Shown here: piece after piece, positions 1 to 7,806 of the stretch
Numbering within the stretch: the first letter of the stretch is position 1
Layout of the letters: every line of letters starts with the position of its first letter
NCBI GenBank assembly: GCA_030694835.1
Contig: JAUYUF010000085.1
Location: 1 to 41,344 of the forward strand
Direction: 5' to 3'
Origin: Flavobacteriaceae bacterium
GTDB taxonomy: Bacteria; Bacteroidota; Bacteroidia; Flavobacteriales; Flavobacteriaceae
DNA: 41,344 nt
Notes under the pieces: model-generated
What the model was told of the DNA's origin: nothing
The model's database searches: none
The model's input: the letters and a program-made list of their open reading frames with translations, nothing else
Position numbers and translations under genes: made by a program

Positions 1-1289
1 CCCGTTTCTACATCAATAATATAAATATCTCGTTTTGAAGGATAATCCCACGTTGATTCAATTAAATAAGGATTACTTGAAATTCCTAATATATATCGGC
101 TATTATTATCTTTTGTAGTAATTACATTTTCAAAAAAATCATCTTGAAGTATCGTAATTTGTTCTTTTTCTATATCATAAACTGACAAATACGATTTTGA
201 TCTACTTCTTTTAATGTTAAATTCTTGTTCTGACTGAATTAATTTATCATTCCAAGACCAAACAGAAACTTCTCCTAATTCATCTTTTAATAAAGTGGTG
301 TCACTATCAAATTTCTTAGTAATTAACTGCGTAAAAAAGAATAATTTTTTTCCATTATCAGAAAAATAAGGCGCTTTAAAAGTGCTCGTTTTATATCCAC
401 TTTTTAATTGTTGAAAAGAAGTATCAACCACTTTTTTAAGTAAATTATTACTCCAATAAAATAAATCGAACTTTAAAGAATCTTTCTTAATACTATCTTT
501 TGCTGATAAAAAAGCAATTTTTTGACCATCTTTTGAAGATCCAAACTGACTGAATTTTATTTTGTTGTGATCTAAAAGTGTTAATTTTTTATCCTCTAAA
601 GAATATTTATACAAAGCTTGTTTCTTTTTAAGGGTATCAATTCCTTTACTAACTAATAAAGCCTTTTCGTTTTCTATAAAACTATAGTTTTTAATTAAAA
701 AAAGCGTGTCATTGGTTTTAGTTTTCAAATTCTTAACTAATAAATAATCATCTTCAAATTTCAATGATTTTTGTTTTGTGCTAGTAGTGTCTTTTTTTGA
801 TTTTTCTTTTGCAACACTTACTTCTTTTAGTTTTTGAACAGCAACAAAATTACCATACTTTTCTGGCGACTTAAAATCTTTAATTTTTAAAATAGAATCA
901 GTAATTTGATGTTTTTTTACATCATATACATAAAAAGAATTTCTCTCCTTTTTATCTTTTTTTACTTTATCTTTTCTTTCTTTTCTATCAGTTTCAAAAG
1001 AAGGTTTTTGTTGAAAAAAAACAAAATTCTCATCAAAGTCAATTTTCGGATTAATACCTCTGTCTAACTTAAAATAAGTTTTTGATTTTGTGTTATATAC
1101 TTCAACATAAGGATTTGCAAAAGGTGTAATCGGTTCTACCTCATATACAATGACACCGCCTTTTTCAGATAATTGAGTCTCGCCCATTTTCATCCATCGA
1201 TCATAATCATCATGAGTGATAACTTTTTTCTGAGCAATTGATACGATTGATAAAAAAGATACAATTAATAAAATAATATGTTTTTTCAT
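1..1289 (-). CDS. S9 family peptidase, N-terminal part (runs off window)
   Basis: About 429 codons are present and the frame is still open at base 1, so the C-terminal half with the catalytic alpha/beta-hydrolase domain lies outside the window. The protein starts with a Sec signal peptide (MKKHIILLIVSFLSIVSIAQ), followed by a beta-propeller-like region rich in short motifs such as YEVEPITPF, YVYDVKKH and IAFLSAKDS, as in the long (about 900 residue) Bacteroidota prolyl-oligopeptidase-like enzymes. A Lys/Asp/Glu-rich stretch lies near residues 95-110. The ATG at 1289 is only 2 bases downstream of the stop of the upstream lipoprotein gene, so the two are surely co-transcribed. Likely role: periplasmic or secreted peptide degradation. 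The family call rests on overall resemblance only, because the Ser-Asp-His residues cannot be seen here. Confidence 0.75.
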   Translation of the reverse strand, partial: MKKHIILLIVSFLSIVSIAQKKVITHDDYDRWMKMGETQLSEKGGVIVYEVEPITPFANPYVEVYNTKSKTYFKLDRGINPKIDFDENFVFFQQKPSFETDRKERKDKVKKDKKERNSFYVYDVKKHQITDSILKIKDFKSPEKYGNFVAVQKLKEVSVAKEKSKKDTTSTKQKSLKFEDDYLLVKNLKTKTNDTLFLIKNYSFIENEKALLVSKGIDTLKKKQALYKYSLEDKKLTLLDHNKIKFSQFGSSKDGQKIAFLSAKDSIKKDSLKFDLFYWSNNLLKKVVDTSFQQLKSGYKTSTFKAPYFSDNGKKLFFFTQLITKKFDSDTTLLKDELGEVSVWSWNDKLIQSEQEFNIKRSRSKSYLSVYDIEKEQITILQDDFFENVITTKDNNSRYILGISSNPYLIESTWDYPSKRDIYIIDVET

Positions 1290-1291
1290 AC

Positions 1292-1834
1292 TTACTGATT
1301 TTTTAATTTTTGAATGATTTGAGTGTCTTTATTTTTTTTGATTTCAACTACTTTATTTACTTCATCATTTGGTATTACTATTGATAAAACATAATGTTCA
1401 ATTTTAAGTGCTCCATTTTTGTTTGATAAAACCCCAGATCCTCGGCAAACTCCCATCCATGTTTCTAATAACTCATCAAACCAAACAATATCTCCTTTTG
1501 AATTGAAATAGACGTTGCGTTCTAAAGCTTTAAAATCCCAGGTTTTCTTTTTATCAAAATGAGGTTTTGAAAAATCTTTAAATTGTTGAAGCGTCCAATT
1601 TTCTTTTGCATCAGTACCAATAAAAATAGAATTTGAAGACATTTTTCCAAAATAGGCTTCAAAATCATAATTAGCTACATCTCTATGCCATTGATCTAAA
1701 AAACTGTTTACTTTATTTCTTTCTGAAAAATACGAATAGGATTGATTTTGTTTTGAGTTATCTTCGGTGTTTCCTACAAAAACAAAACAACTCGAAAACA
1801 ATAATGGAATGAACAATAAGTAAAGTTTTTTCAT
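1292..1834 (-). CDS. NTF2/SnoaL-like domain lipoprotein
   Basis: 180 residues. The N terminus (MKKLYLLFIPLLFSSC) is a lipoprotein signal with the lipobox Cys at residue 16. The remaining part looks like a cone-shaped NTF2/SnoaL fold: an N-terminal helix with FLDQWHRDVANYDFEAYF, then a strand pattern ending in DIVWFDELLETW, GVCRGSGVL and IEHYVLSIVIPN. That last pattern is typical of 'nuclear transport factor 2 family' proteins of flavobacteria, which are often annotated as SnoaL_3. No catalytic function can be assigned from sequence. It is the middle gene of a three-gene minus-strand operon, with a 10-base gap to the upstream lipoprotein and a 2-base gap to the S9 peptidase. Probably anchored to the inner face of the outer membrane or the periplasmic face of the inner membrane. 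Confidence 0.75.
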   Translation of the reverse strand: MKKLYLLFIPLLFSSCFVFVGNTEDNSKQNQSYSYFSERNKVNSFLDQWHRDVANYDFEAYFGKMSSNSIFIGTDAKENWTLQQFKDFSKPHFDKKKTWDFKALERNVYFNSKGDIVWFDELLETWMGVCRGSGVLSNKNGALKIEHYVLSIVIPNDEVNKVVEIKKNKDTQIIQKLKNQ

Positions 1835-1844
1835 TATATAGATT

Positions 1845-2435
1845 TTATTGTTGTTTTTTAATTTTATTCAATTTTTGTGGTGGAATTTTAACTTCCTTTG
1901 GTATAGAATCAATTAAAACTTTAGGTGTTTGAAATTGTACATCAACATTTTTTTCATTTATATTCATTAAATAAACCTGATTAATTTTTGTAATAATAGA
2001 TTCATATGCATAAATAATATTTTCAATTTTATTTTCTATTTCATCTTGTGTAATGGTGCTTATTGAACTCATATCTAAAAGTCTCAAAGATTCATTATAA
2101 AGAATATTGAATCTTGCTTTTACATCTGGTCTATTAATTTTGTCGATTGTAATACTGTCTTTTAACCTAACTAAAACCTCATTTAAATCTGCAGAATTTA
2201 ATTTAATTTCTTCAGGATTAGAATTATAAAATCGATCCATAATTTTTTCAAACTCTTCAAAATATTTGAGATCAAGAATTTCTTTTCGTGCATCATCACT
2301 TAGAAAAATAGTTTTGGTGTGAGTTTTTTGAACTACAGAAATAGTATCTTTCTTTACTTTATCATCAACTGTTTTTGGGTTTTGGTTACAACTATATAAA
2401 AGTACTACTCCAATAAAAATCAATTGTTTAATCAT
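1845..2435 (-). CDS. hypothetical lipoprotein, helical
   Basis: 196 residues, not recognised. MIKQLIFIGVVLLYSC is a short signal with a lipobox ending at Cys16. The mature part is strongly charged and mostly predicted helical by eye (runs such as EEFEKIMDRFYNSNPEEIKL and the Asp/Glu/Lys-rich middle), with a Lys-rich tail ending KLNKIKKQQ. No enzymatic motif was seen. It is the first gene of the minus-strand operon that continues with the NTF2-like lipoprotein and the S9 peptidase, so it may share regulation with them. The assignment as a real gene rests on the lipoprotein signal and on the tight spacing. Confidence 0.7.
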   Translation of the reverse strand: MIKQLIFIGVVLLYSCNQNPKTVDDKVKKDTISVVQKTHTKTIFLSDDARKEILDLKYFEEFEKIMDRFYNSNPEEIKLNSADLNEVLVRLKDSITIDKINRPDVKARFNILYNESLRLLDMSSISTITQDEIENKIENIIYAYESIITKINQVYLMNINEKNVDVQFQTPKVLIDSIPKEVKIPPQKLNKIKKQQ

Positions 2436-2573
2436 CTAAATTGTATTTTGGATAAAAATACTAAATCAATTTAAATATTATGTTAAAAATAAGTTAGGAT
2501 TTTAATTATTTCCGATTCTATTTTAATGACTTATTTATGCTGATTTTCTGAATGTATTGACAATATATTTTAA

Positions 2574-2581
2574 TAAATTTG
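2574..2581 (+). promoter_or_regulatory. putative -7 promoter element for tdh
   Basis: TAAATTTG matches the Bacteroidota -7 consensus TAnnTTTG and ends 28 bases before the tdh ATG. A TTG at 2557-2559 is the nearest -33 candidate, but its spacing of 14 bases is shorter than usual, so only the -7 half is well supported. Confidence 0.45.
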
Positions 2582-2609
2582 CTACACTATTAAAACTAAA
2601 ATAATCACC

Positions 2610-3551
2610 ATGAGTGAAAAAATATTAATTATAGGTTCGTGTGGTCAAATTGGCACCGAATTAACCATAAAATTGCGAGAACTTTACGGAAAAGATAATG
2701 TTGTTGCAGCTGATATTAACTCCGGAAGTAATGAATTAATGTATTCTGGTCCTTTTGAAATTTTAGATGCCACCAAAAAAGATGATGTCAAAAAGATTCT
2801 TAAAAAATATAAGATTACAGATGTTTATTTAATGGCGGCAATGTTATCTGCCGTTGGAGAAAAATTCCCTGAAAAAGCTTGGAATCTTAACATGAATTCA
2901 TTGCTAATTGTGTTAGATTTGGCAAAAGACGGATTCATTAAAAAAGTATTTTGGCCAAGTTCAATGGCTGCTTTCGGTCCAACTTCTCCAAAAATTGATA
3001 CTCCACAAATGACAATTATGGAACCTTCAACCGTATATGGAATCAGCAAACTAGCTGGTGAACGTTGGTGCGAATATTATCATCAAAAATTTGGAGTTGA
3101 TGTAAGAAGTATTCGTTATCCTGGTATTATCAGTTGGAAAACTAAACCAGGAGGAGGAACAACAGATTATGCTATAGATATATTTTACAAAGCTGTTTCT
3201 CATGAAAATTACACTTGTTTCTTATCTGAAAATACCCGTTTACCTATGATGTATATGGAAGATGCTATAAAAGCTACGGTAGATATTATGCAAGCAGATA
3301 GTTCAAAAATTAAAGTTCGATCATCATACAATTTATCGGCTATTGATTTTACACCAGCTGAAGTCTATGAAGAAATAAAAAAACATTATCCAGATTTTAA
3401 AGTAACTTATGCTCCAGATTTTAGACAAGCAATTGCCGATAGTTGGCCTCAAAGAATTGATGATTCTGTTGCAAGAAAAGATTGGGGATGGAATCATTCA
3501 TTTGACTTGAAAAAAATGTCGGATGATATGATTAAAAATCTTGCTAATTAA
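2610..3551 (+). CDS. tdh: NAD-dependent L-threonine 3-dehydrogenase, short-chain (epimerase-like) type
   Basis: 313 residues, an extended SDR protein. The Rossmann motif GSCGQIG is at residues 9-15, and the catalytic Tyr-x3-Lys (YGISK) is at Y143/K147, preceded by a FWPSSMAAFGP strand that supplies the catalytic Ser. The sequence and length agree with the UDP-galactose-4-epimerase-like L-threonine dehydrogenases described from psychrophilic flavobacteria, rather than with zinc-dependent Tdh. The enzyme oxidises L-threonine to 2-amino-3-ketobutyrate with NAD+, feeding glycine and acetyl-CoA. It is monocistronic: a -7 element lies upstream and a strong hairpin terminator downstream. No kbl (2-amino-3-ketobutyrate ligase) gene is adjacent. 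An alternative is another NAD-dependent epimerase/dehydratase, but the residues after YGISKLAGE and the RYPGIIS segment favour threonine dehydrogenase. Confidence 0.85.
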   Translation: MSEKILIIGSCGQIGTELTIKLRELYGKDNVVAADINSGSNELMYSGPFEILDATKKDDVKKILKKYKITDVYLMAAMLSAVGEKFPEKAWNLNMNSLLIVLDLAKDGFIKKVFWPSSMAAFGPTSPKIDTPQMTIMEPSTVYGISKLAGERWCEYYHQKFGVDVRSIRYPGIISWKTKPGGGTTDYAIDIFYKAVSHENYTCFLSENTRLPMMYMEDAIKATVDIMQADSSKIKVRSSYNLSAIDFTPAEVYEEIKKHYPDFKVTYAPDFRQAIADSWPQRIDDSVARKDWGWNHSFDLKKMSDDMIKNLAN

Positions 3552-3565
3552 TTCGATTAACCACT

Positions 3566-3610
3566 GAAAATCATAGTTTATTATTATTAATAACTATGAT
3601 TTTCTTTTTA
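3566..3610 (+). terminator. intrinsic terminator downstream of tdh
   Basis: A perfect 13-bp inverted repeat, GAAAATCATAGTT at 3566-3578 and AACTATGATTTTC at 3592-3604, is followed by TTTTTA. It sits between tdh and the next plus-strand gene, and so separates their transcripts. Confidence 0.85.
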
Positions 3611-3618
3611 ATAAAACT

Positions 3619-4221
3619 ATGAAAAAAATTATCCAACAAAGTTTACAAAAAGGAATTGATTATATTACTTATCGTCAGTTAATTACTGATTTATTAAAAG
3701 AAGGAAAATCTACTGGAACAACTGAAAATCCAGAATATTTTCAGTTTAGCGAACTGAATAACAGTAGAATGAATCGATTGGATAAAACCATCAAGATTTT
3801 AGAATCACATCAAAATCAATTACAAAATCTCTCCAAAAAAATTACTTTTTTGACAATTTCTGAAGGTTGGTGTGGTGATGCTGCTCAAATTGTACCTGTA
3901 TTAAATAAATTAGCAAACAGCAGTGATAACATCGATTTAAAAATAGTGATTCGTGATGAAAATCCTGAGCTGATGGATTTATTTTTAACCAATGGAAACA
4001 GAGCTGTTCCAATGTTATTAATCATAGATTCTGAAACCAATGAATTTATTAGCAAATGGGGACCAAGACCTCAAATTGCTAGTCAAATGGTAATAGATTA
4101 TAAAACACTACACGGAGTCATTGACGAAAATTTTAAAATTCAATTACAAAATTGGTATAATGCTGACAAAGGAATTGAAATTCAAAATGAAGTGATGAAG
4201 CTTATGCAACCATCTTTATAA
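3619..4221 (+). CDS. thioredoxin-fold family protein with CxxA in place of CxxC
   Basis: 200 residues, cytoplasmic (no signal peptide or membrane segment). The N-terminal ~70 residues are helical. A thioredoxin-like core follows: strand KKITFLTISEGWCGDAAQ, helix, strand IDLKIVIRDENPEL, then the cis-Pro region GNRAVPMLLIIDSE. The redox motif position reads W84-C85-G86-D87-A88, so the first Cys is kept and the resolving Cys is replaced by Ala. This fits the Thioredoxin_9-type family found in many Firmicutes and Bacteroidota. Its function is not established. A monothiol role or a structural role is more likely than classical disulfide reduction. It follows tdh but is insulated from it by a terminator, and it converges on truB with a 10-base gap. 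Confidence 0.75.
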   Translation: MKKIIQQSLQKGIDYITYRQLITDLLKEGKSTGTTENPEYFQFSELNNSRMNRLDKTIKILESHQNQLQNLSKKITFLTISEGWCGDAAQIVPVLNKLANSSDNIDLKIVIRDENPELMDLFLTNGNRAVPMLLIIDSETNEFISKWGPRPQIASQMVIDYKTLHGVIDENFKIQLQNWYNADKGIEIQNEVMKLMQPSL

Positions 4222-4231
4222 AGATTTTTGT

Positions 4232-4930
4232 TTAACTTTCTAAATTAATTTGTTGAAGAAAATCATCTAAACTTAACGCATTTTCAACTGAAAATTCTCC
4301 AATTTTTGTGCGTCTTAATGCAGAAAGATGTGAACCTGTATTCATTGCTTTTCCAAAATCGTTGGCTATGGAGCGGATATAAGTTCCCTTACTGCATTTA
4401 ATTCTGAAATCAATTAAAGGTAGGTCAATTTTGGTAATTTCAAATTGGTGAACCGTAACTTTTCTCGATTCCATTTCAATCGATTCGCCTTTTCGAGCGC
4501 TGTCATAAGCGCGTTTTCCATCCTTTTGAATGGCTGAAAAAATGGGTGGAACTTGGTTAATTTCGCCTAAAAATTGTTGTACCGTTTCTTTGATTAATTG
4601 GTCGGTTACATGAGCGTAATCAAAATGTTGATCAAAATCGGTTTCTAAATCGTAACTGGGAGTTGTGTTTCCCAACTTAATTGTTCCGGTATATTCTTTA
4701 AACAATCCTTGGTATTCATCAATTTTTTTGGTGAATTTTCCGGTACAAATAATTAGTAATCCGGTGGCTAAAGGATCTAAAGTTCCGGCATGTCCCACTT
4801 TAATTTTCTTTAAATCAAACTTTCTTTTAATGGCCGATCGCATTCTATTTACTACTTGAAAAGAGGTCCAATGCAAGGGTTTGTCAATCAGTAAAGCTTG
4901 ACCTTCAACTATAGTTTCCAATAAAATCAT
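4232..4930 (-). CDS. truB: tRNA pseudouridine(55) synthase
   Basis: 232 residues. TruB converts U55 to pseudouridine in the T-loop of tRNAs. The catalytic motif GHAGTLDPLATGLL contains the nucleophile Asp52 (with His47 just before). Other family segments present are DKPLHWTSFQVVNRMR near the N terminus, the thumb-loop region QVPPIFSAIQKDGKRAYDSAR, and KCSKGTYIRSIANDFG. The length is typical for the Bacteroidota form without a long PUA extension. It is the last gene of ftsX-DUF3098-uppP-truB: its ATG directly abuts the uppP stop with no intervening base. No terminator separates its 3' end from the convergent thioredoxin-fold gene. Confidence 0.95.
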   Translation of the reverse strand: MILLETIVEGQALLIDKPLHWTSFQVVNRMRSAIKRKFDLKKIKVGHAGTLDPLATGLLIICTGKFTKKIDEYQGLFKEYTGTIKLGNTTPSYDLETDFDQHFDYAHVTDQLIKETVQQFLGEINQVPPIFSAIQKDGKRAYDSARKGESIEMESRKVTVHQFEITKIDLPLIDFRIKCSKGTYIRSIANDFGKAMNTGSHLSALRRTKIGEFSVENALSLDDFLQQINLES

Positions 4931-5728
4931 TTAAATAATTGATAAAGGGTATATGAAAAAATGAATAAATAATAAGGCTATACCAACTATAATGCGGTAA
5001 TAACCAAAGATTTTAAATCCGTGTTTAGTTAAGTAATCTATAAAAGATTTAATGGCAATCATTGCCACCACAAAAGCGATTATATTTCCAATAATTAAAA
5101 TATTAAACTGTTGAGAAGTGAGTTCAAATCCGTTGTTAAAATATTCGTATAATTTAAGGCAAGTTGCACCTAACATTGTTGGAATTGCTAGAAAAAAAGA
5201 AAACTCAGCTGCTGCTCGTCTGCATAATTTTTGGCTCATTCCACCTACAATTGTTGCTCCACTTCGCGAAACTCCAGGAATCATGGCAATAGTTTGAAAA
5301 AATCCAATTTTTAATGCTGTACTATAAGAAACATTAGTATTGGTAATTGTTTCTTCGGTATCTGGAAACCAATTATCAACTTTTAAAAGTATGAATCCGC
5401 CTAAAACCAAAGAAATGGCAACGGTAACCGGACTTTCAAGCAAATCATTAATTACATCATTTAAAAGTAATCCTAAAATTACGGCGGGAATAAAAGCTAC
5501 TAAGAGTTTAAAATAAAAATCAAAAGTTTGAAAAAAGCGTTTCCAATACAAAATGATTACAGAAAAAATAGCGCCTAACTGAATTACAATAATGAATAAT
5601 TTAGTAAAATCGTCTTGAGCAATTTTCATAAATGAGGAAGCAATAATCATGTGACCAGTTGAAGAAATTGGTAGAAATTCGGTTATTCCTTCAATAATGG
5701 CAATAATAATTGCTTGTAAATAACTCAT
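4931..5728 (-). CDS. uppP: undecaprenyl-diphosphate phosphatase
   Basis: 265 residues of a polytopic membrane protein (BacA/UppP family) that dephosphorylates undecaprenyl pyrophosphate to recycle the lipid carrier for peptidoglycan and O-antigen synthesis. Both signature motifs are present: EGITEFLPISSTGH at residues 13-26, with the essential Glu residues, and PGVSRSGATI at 151-160, with the catalytic Arg155 and Ser. About eight hydrophobic segments are seen. It lies 3 bases after DUF3098 and abuts truB, in an operon order often seen in Flavobacteriaceae. Loss or overexpression of the family classically changes bacitracin susceptibility. Confidence 0.95.
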   Translation of the reverse strand: MSYLQAIIIAIIEGITEFLPISSTGHMIIASSFMKIAQDDFTKLFIIVIQLGAIFSVIILYWKRFFQTFDFYFKLLVAFIPAVILGLLLNDVINDLLESPVTVAISLVLGGFILLKVDNWFPDTEETITNTNVSYSTALKIGFFQTIAMIPGVSRSGATIVGGMSQKLCRRAAAEFSFFLAIPTMLGATCLKLYEYFNNGFELTSQQFNILIIGNIIAFVVAMIAIKSFIDYLTKHGFKIFGYYRIIVGIALLFIHFFIYPLSII

Positions 5729-5731
5729 TAA

Positions 5732-5986
5732 TTACTTTTTAGGATTGGTAAAAATGGCGTAAATTTCAATAGCAAAACCTATTAAAATTAAAGTTGGTGC
5801 TAAACGGATTCTCCTAAAATTATACATCGCTTCATTAAAAACTTTTGGATCATCGCTTCCGCCACCTGCCATTAAAATAAATCCAACAGCAATAAAAAGG
5901 ATTCCAATAATCATGATCAGGTAATTCTTTTTGCCAAATAAAAAGTTGGTTTCTGGAGTCGTTTTCTGATTTGAATCGTTTTTCAT
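5732..5986 (-). CDS. DUF3098 small membrane protein
   Basis: 84 residues with two transmembrane segments: YLIMIIGILFIAVGFILMAG, then a loop with GGGSDDPKVFNEAMYNFRRI, then LAPTLILIGFAIEIYAIF. This hairpin with a glycine-rich, DPxxFNE loop is the DUF3098 pattern. The function is unknown. It sits between ftsX (1-base gap) and uppP (3-base gap), so it is co-translated with cell-envelope proteins. The conserved position suggests a role linked to the division or envelope machinery, but this is inference from the neighbourhood only. Confidence 0.85.
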   Translation of the reverse strand: MKNDSNQKTTPETNFLFGKKNYLIMIIGILFIAVGFILMAGGGSDDPKVFNEAMYNFRRIRLAPTLILIGFAIEIYAIFTNPKK

Positions 5987-5987
5987 T

Positions 5988-6866
5988 TTAGTAATATAAT
6001 TCGTCGGTTCGTAAATTTAAAAAGCGTTGTGTTGCAAAAAAAGTACTTAAAGCTGTTATTAAAATACCAAGGATAATTGTTCCCGTAAAAAGTGTAATCA
6101 AAATACCATAATCTTTTAATAAGAGAAGTTCAGGTAAATATTTGTCAATATAAATGACTACTATTAATACAGCAATATTTGAAATTACTGCTCCAATTAT
6201 ACCCAATTTTACACTTTGTTTGATAAATGGAATGCTAATAAAGCTTCTGGTTGCTCCAACTAATTGCATTGTTTTAATGATAAATCTCTTCGAGTAGATT
6301 GATAACCTAATAGAATTATTGATGAGTACTACAGCCATAAAAGTTAAAACTCCGCTCACAACCAAAACCCAAAAACTAACTTTCTGAATGTTTTGTGTTA
6401 AAAGTGTTATGAGTGGTTTATCGTAAGAAACTTCTTCTACAACTCGGTTTTTTAAGAGTTGTTTTTCTATTTTATCAATTTTTTCTGGAGCAACAAAATC
6501 AGCATTGAGCACAATATCAATGGCATCTTTTAGCGGATTTTTACCTAAGAATTTTAAAAAATCTTCTCCAATATCTTTACTAAACTCTTCAGCGGCAGCA
6601 TCACGAGAAACAAAAGTCATCGTTTTTGTATAGGCTGCTTTTTCAACTTCTTTTTTAAAAGCTTCTACTTCAGAATCTATTGCTATATCTTTAAAGTAAA
6701 CAGTTACAACAATTTGCTCTTTAAAGTGATCGGTTATTTTTTTGGTTTTTAATACTAATAATCCTAAAATTCCAACTAAAAAAAGAATCAAAGCAATACT
6801 AACAACTACCGAAAAGTAGGAAGATCTCAGTTTTCTTTTTTGATATTTTTCAAAAGATGTAGTCAT
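5988..6866 (-). CDS. ftsX: cell division protein FtsX, ABC-type permease
   Basis: 292 residues with the FtsX layout: a short cytoplasmic N terminus (KYQKRKLRSSYFS), TM1 near residues 20-42, a periplasmic domain (residues about 45-165) beginning FKEQIVVTVYFKD, then three further TM helices (about 165-190, 215-240 and 258-280). With FtsE it transmits a signal across the inner membrane to activate peptidoglycan hydrolases at the septum. No ftsE is adjacent, which is usual in Bacteroidota. It is the first gene of the ftsX-DUF3098-uppP-truB operon. A TATCTTGC sequence on the minus strand (6889-6896), 22 bases before the ATG, is a possible imperfect -7 element. Confidence 0.9.
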   Translation of the reverse strand: MTTSFEKYQKRKLRSSYFSVVVSIALILFLVGILGLLVLKTKKITDHFKEQIVVTVYFKDIAIDSEVEAFKKEVEKAAYTKTMTFVSRDAAAEEFSKDIGEDFLKFLGKNPLKDAIDIVLNADFVAPEKIDKIEKQLLKNRVVEEVSYDKPLITLLTQNIQKVSFWVLVVSGVLTFMAVVLINNSIRLSIYSKRFIIKTMQLVGATRSFISIPFIKQSVKLGIIGAVISNIAVLIVVIYIDKYLPELLLLKDYGILITLFTGTIILGILITALSTFFATQRFLNLRTDELYY

Positions 6867-6943
6867 TGATTATTCTAAATTATAGGTTGCAAGATACAAT
6901 ATAATTCTACTTTGAAATATAGAAACAATTTGATTTTTAGCTT

Positions 6944-7348
6944 TTATACTGAAATTTCCTGACAGAGTTCTATCAACACTCCGTTGGTTGACTTTGGATG
7001 TAAAAATACAATCAATTTATTATCAGCTCCTTTTTTAGGCGTTTCATTTAAAACCACAAAACCTTCACTTTTTAATCGAGTTACTTCAGCAAATATATCA
7101 TCCACCGCAAAAGCAATATGATGAATTCCTTCTCCTTTTTTTTCAATAAATTTAGCGATCGGACTATTATCATTAGTGGCTTCTAACAATTCTATTTTAT
7201 TCGGACCGCTCTTAAAAAATGAAGTATTAACACCTTCACTTTCTACACTTTCAATCTTATATGGAGGTGTGCCAAATAGCTTAGTATAAAGTTCATTGGC
7301 TGTTTCTAAATTTTTAACTGCAATACCGATATGTTCTATTTTATGCAT
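6944..7348 (-). CDS. mce: methylmalonyl-CoA epimerase
   Basis: 134 residues, a vicinal-oxygen-chelate fold. Metal ligands expected for the family are visible: His in KIEHIGIAV near the N terminus, His in EGIHHIAFAVDD, and Glu in GVLIELCQE near the C terminus. It interconverts (R)- and (S)-methylmalonyl-CoA in propionyl-CoA and branched-chain amino-acid catabolism. The gene is monocistronic and divergent from rbfA. A minus-strand TATTTTTG (7367-7374), 18 bases before the ATG, is a plausible -7 element. The only realistic alternative is another VOC-family member, but length and motifs match Mce well. Confidence 0.9.
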   Translation of the reverse strand: MHKIEHIGIAVKNLETANELYTKLFGTPPYKIESVESEGVNTSFFKSGPNKIELLEATNDNSPIAKFIEKKGEGIHHIAFAVDDIFAEVTRLKSEGFVVLNETPKKGADNKLIVFLHPKSTNGVLIELCQEISV

Positions 7349-7401
7349 AAATTAAGAGCTTTACCACAAAAATAAACATTCTTTGAATACAAATTATAAT
7401 G

Positions 7402-7409
7402 TAACTTTG
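7402..7409 (+). promoter_or_regulatory. -7 promoter element of rbfA, nearly leaderless
   Basis: TAACTTTG is a perfect TAnnTTTG match ending only 4 bases before the rbfA ATG. A TTTG lies at 7382-7385 (spacing 16). If used, transcription would start at or within a base or two of the start codon, giving a leaderless or near-leaderless mRNA. Confidence 0.5.
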
Positions 7410-7413
7410 CATT

Positions 7414-7806
7414 ATGGAAACAAATAGACAGAAAAAAATTGCAGGATCCATTCAGCAAGATCTTGCTGAAATCCTCCAAAAAGATGCCAATGACTTTCAT
7501 TTAAAGGTAATTATATCGGTTACGAAAGTGGATATTACAAGCGATTTATCGATTGCGAAAGTATATGTGAGTATTTTCCCTACCACAAATAGAGATCAAA
7601 TTTTTAAAGATATTGCTGAAAATGCTCAAAAATATAAACATATATTAGCTCAAAAAACGCGTCATCAGTTGCGTACAGTGCCAAATTTGTATTTTTATAA
7701 TGATGATTCTTTAGATTATATTGACGGAATTGAAAAAGCATTGCGCGGTGATGGAGAAAATCCAATTAAAAATCCTGAACTTTTACCAAAACGTAAAAAA
7801 ATATAG
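7414..7806 (+). CDS. rbfA: 30S ribosome-binding factor A
   Basis: 130 residues with a KH-like fold: N-terminal METNRQKKIAGSIQQDLAEI, the segment LKVIISVTKVDITSDLSIAKVYVSIF, and RHQLRTVPNLYFYNDDSLDY, which are the RbfA family hallmarks. It assists late maturation of the 16S rRNA 5' end in the small ribosomal subunit and is linked to cold adaptation. It has an unusually short 5' leader (see the promoter entry) and its stop TAG shares one base with the GTG start of the downstream permease gene, so translation is probably coupled. Confidence 0.93.
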   Translation: METNRQKKIAGSIQQDLAEILQKDANDFHLKVIISVTKVDITSDLSIAKVYVSIFPTTNRDQIFKDIAENAQKYKHILAQKTRHQLRTVPNLYFYNDDSLDYIDGIEKALRGDGENPIKNPELLPKRKKI

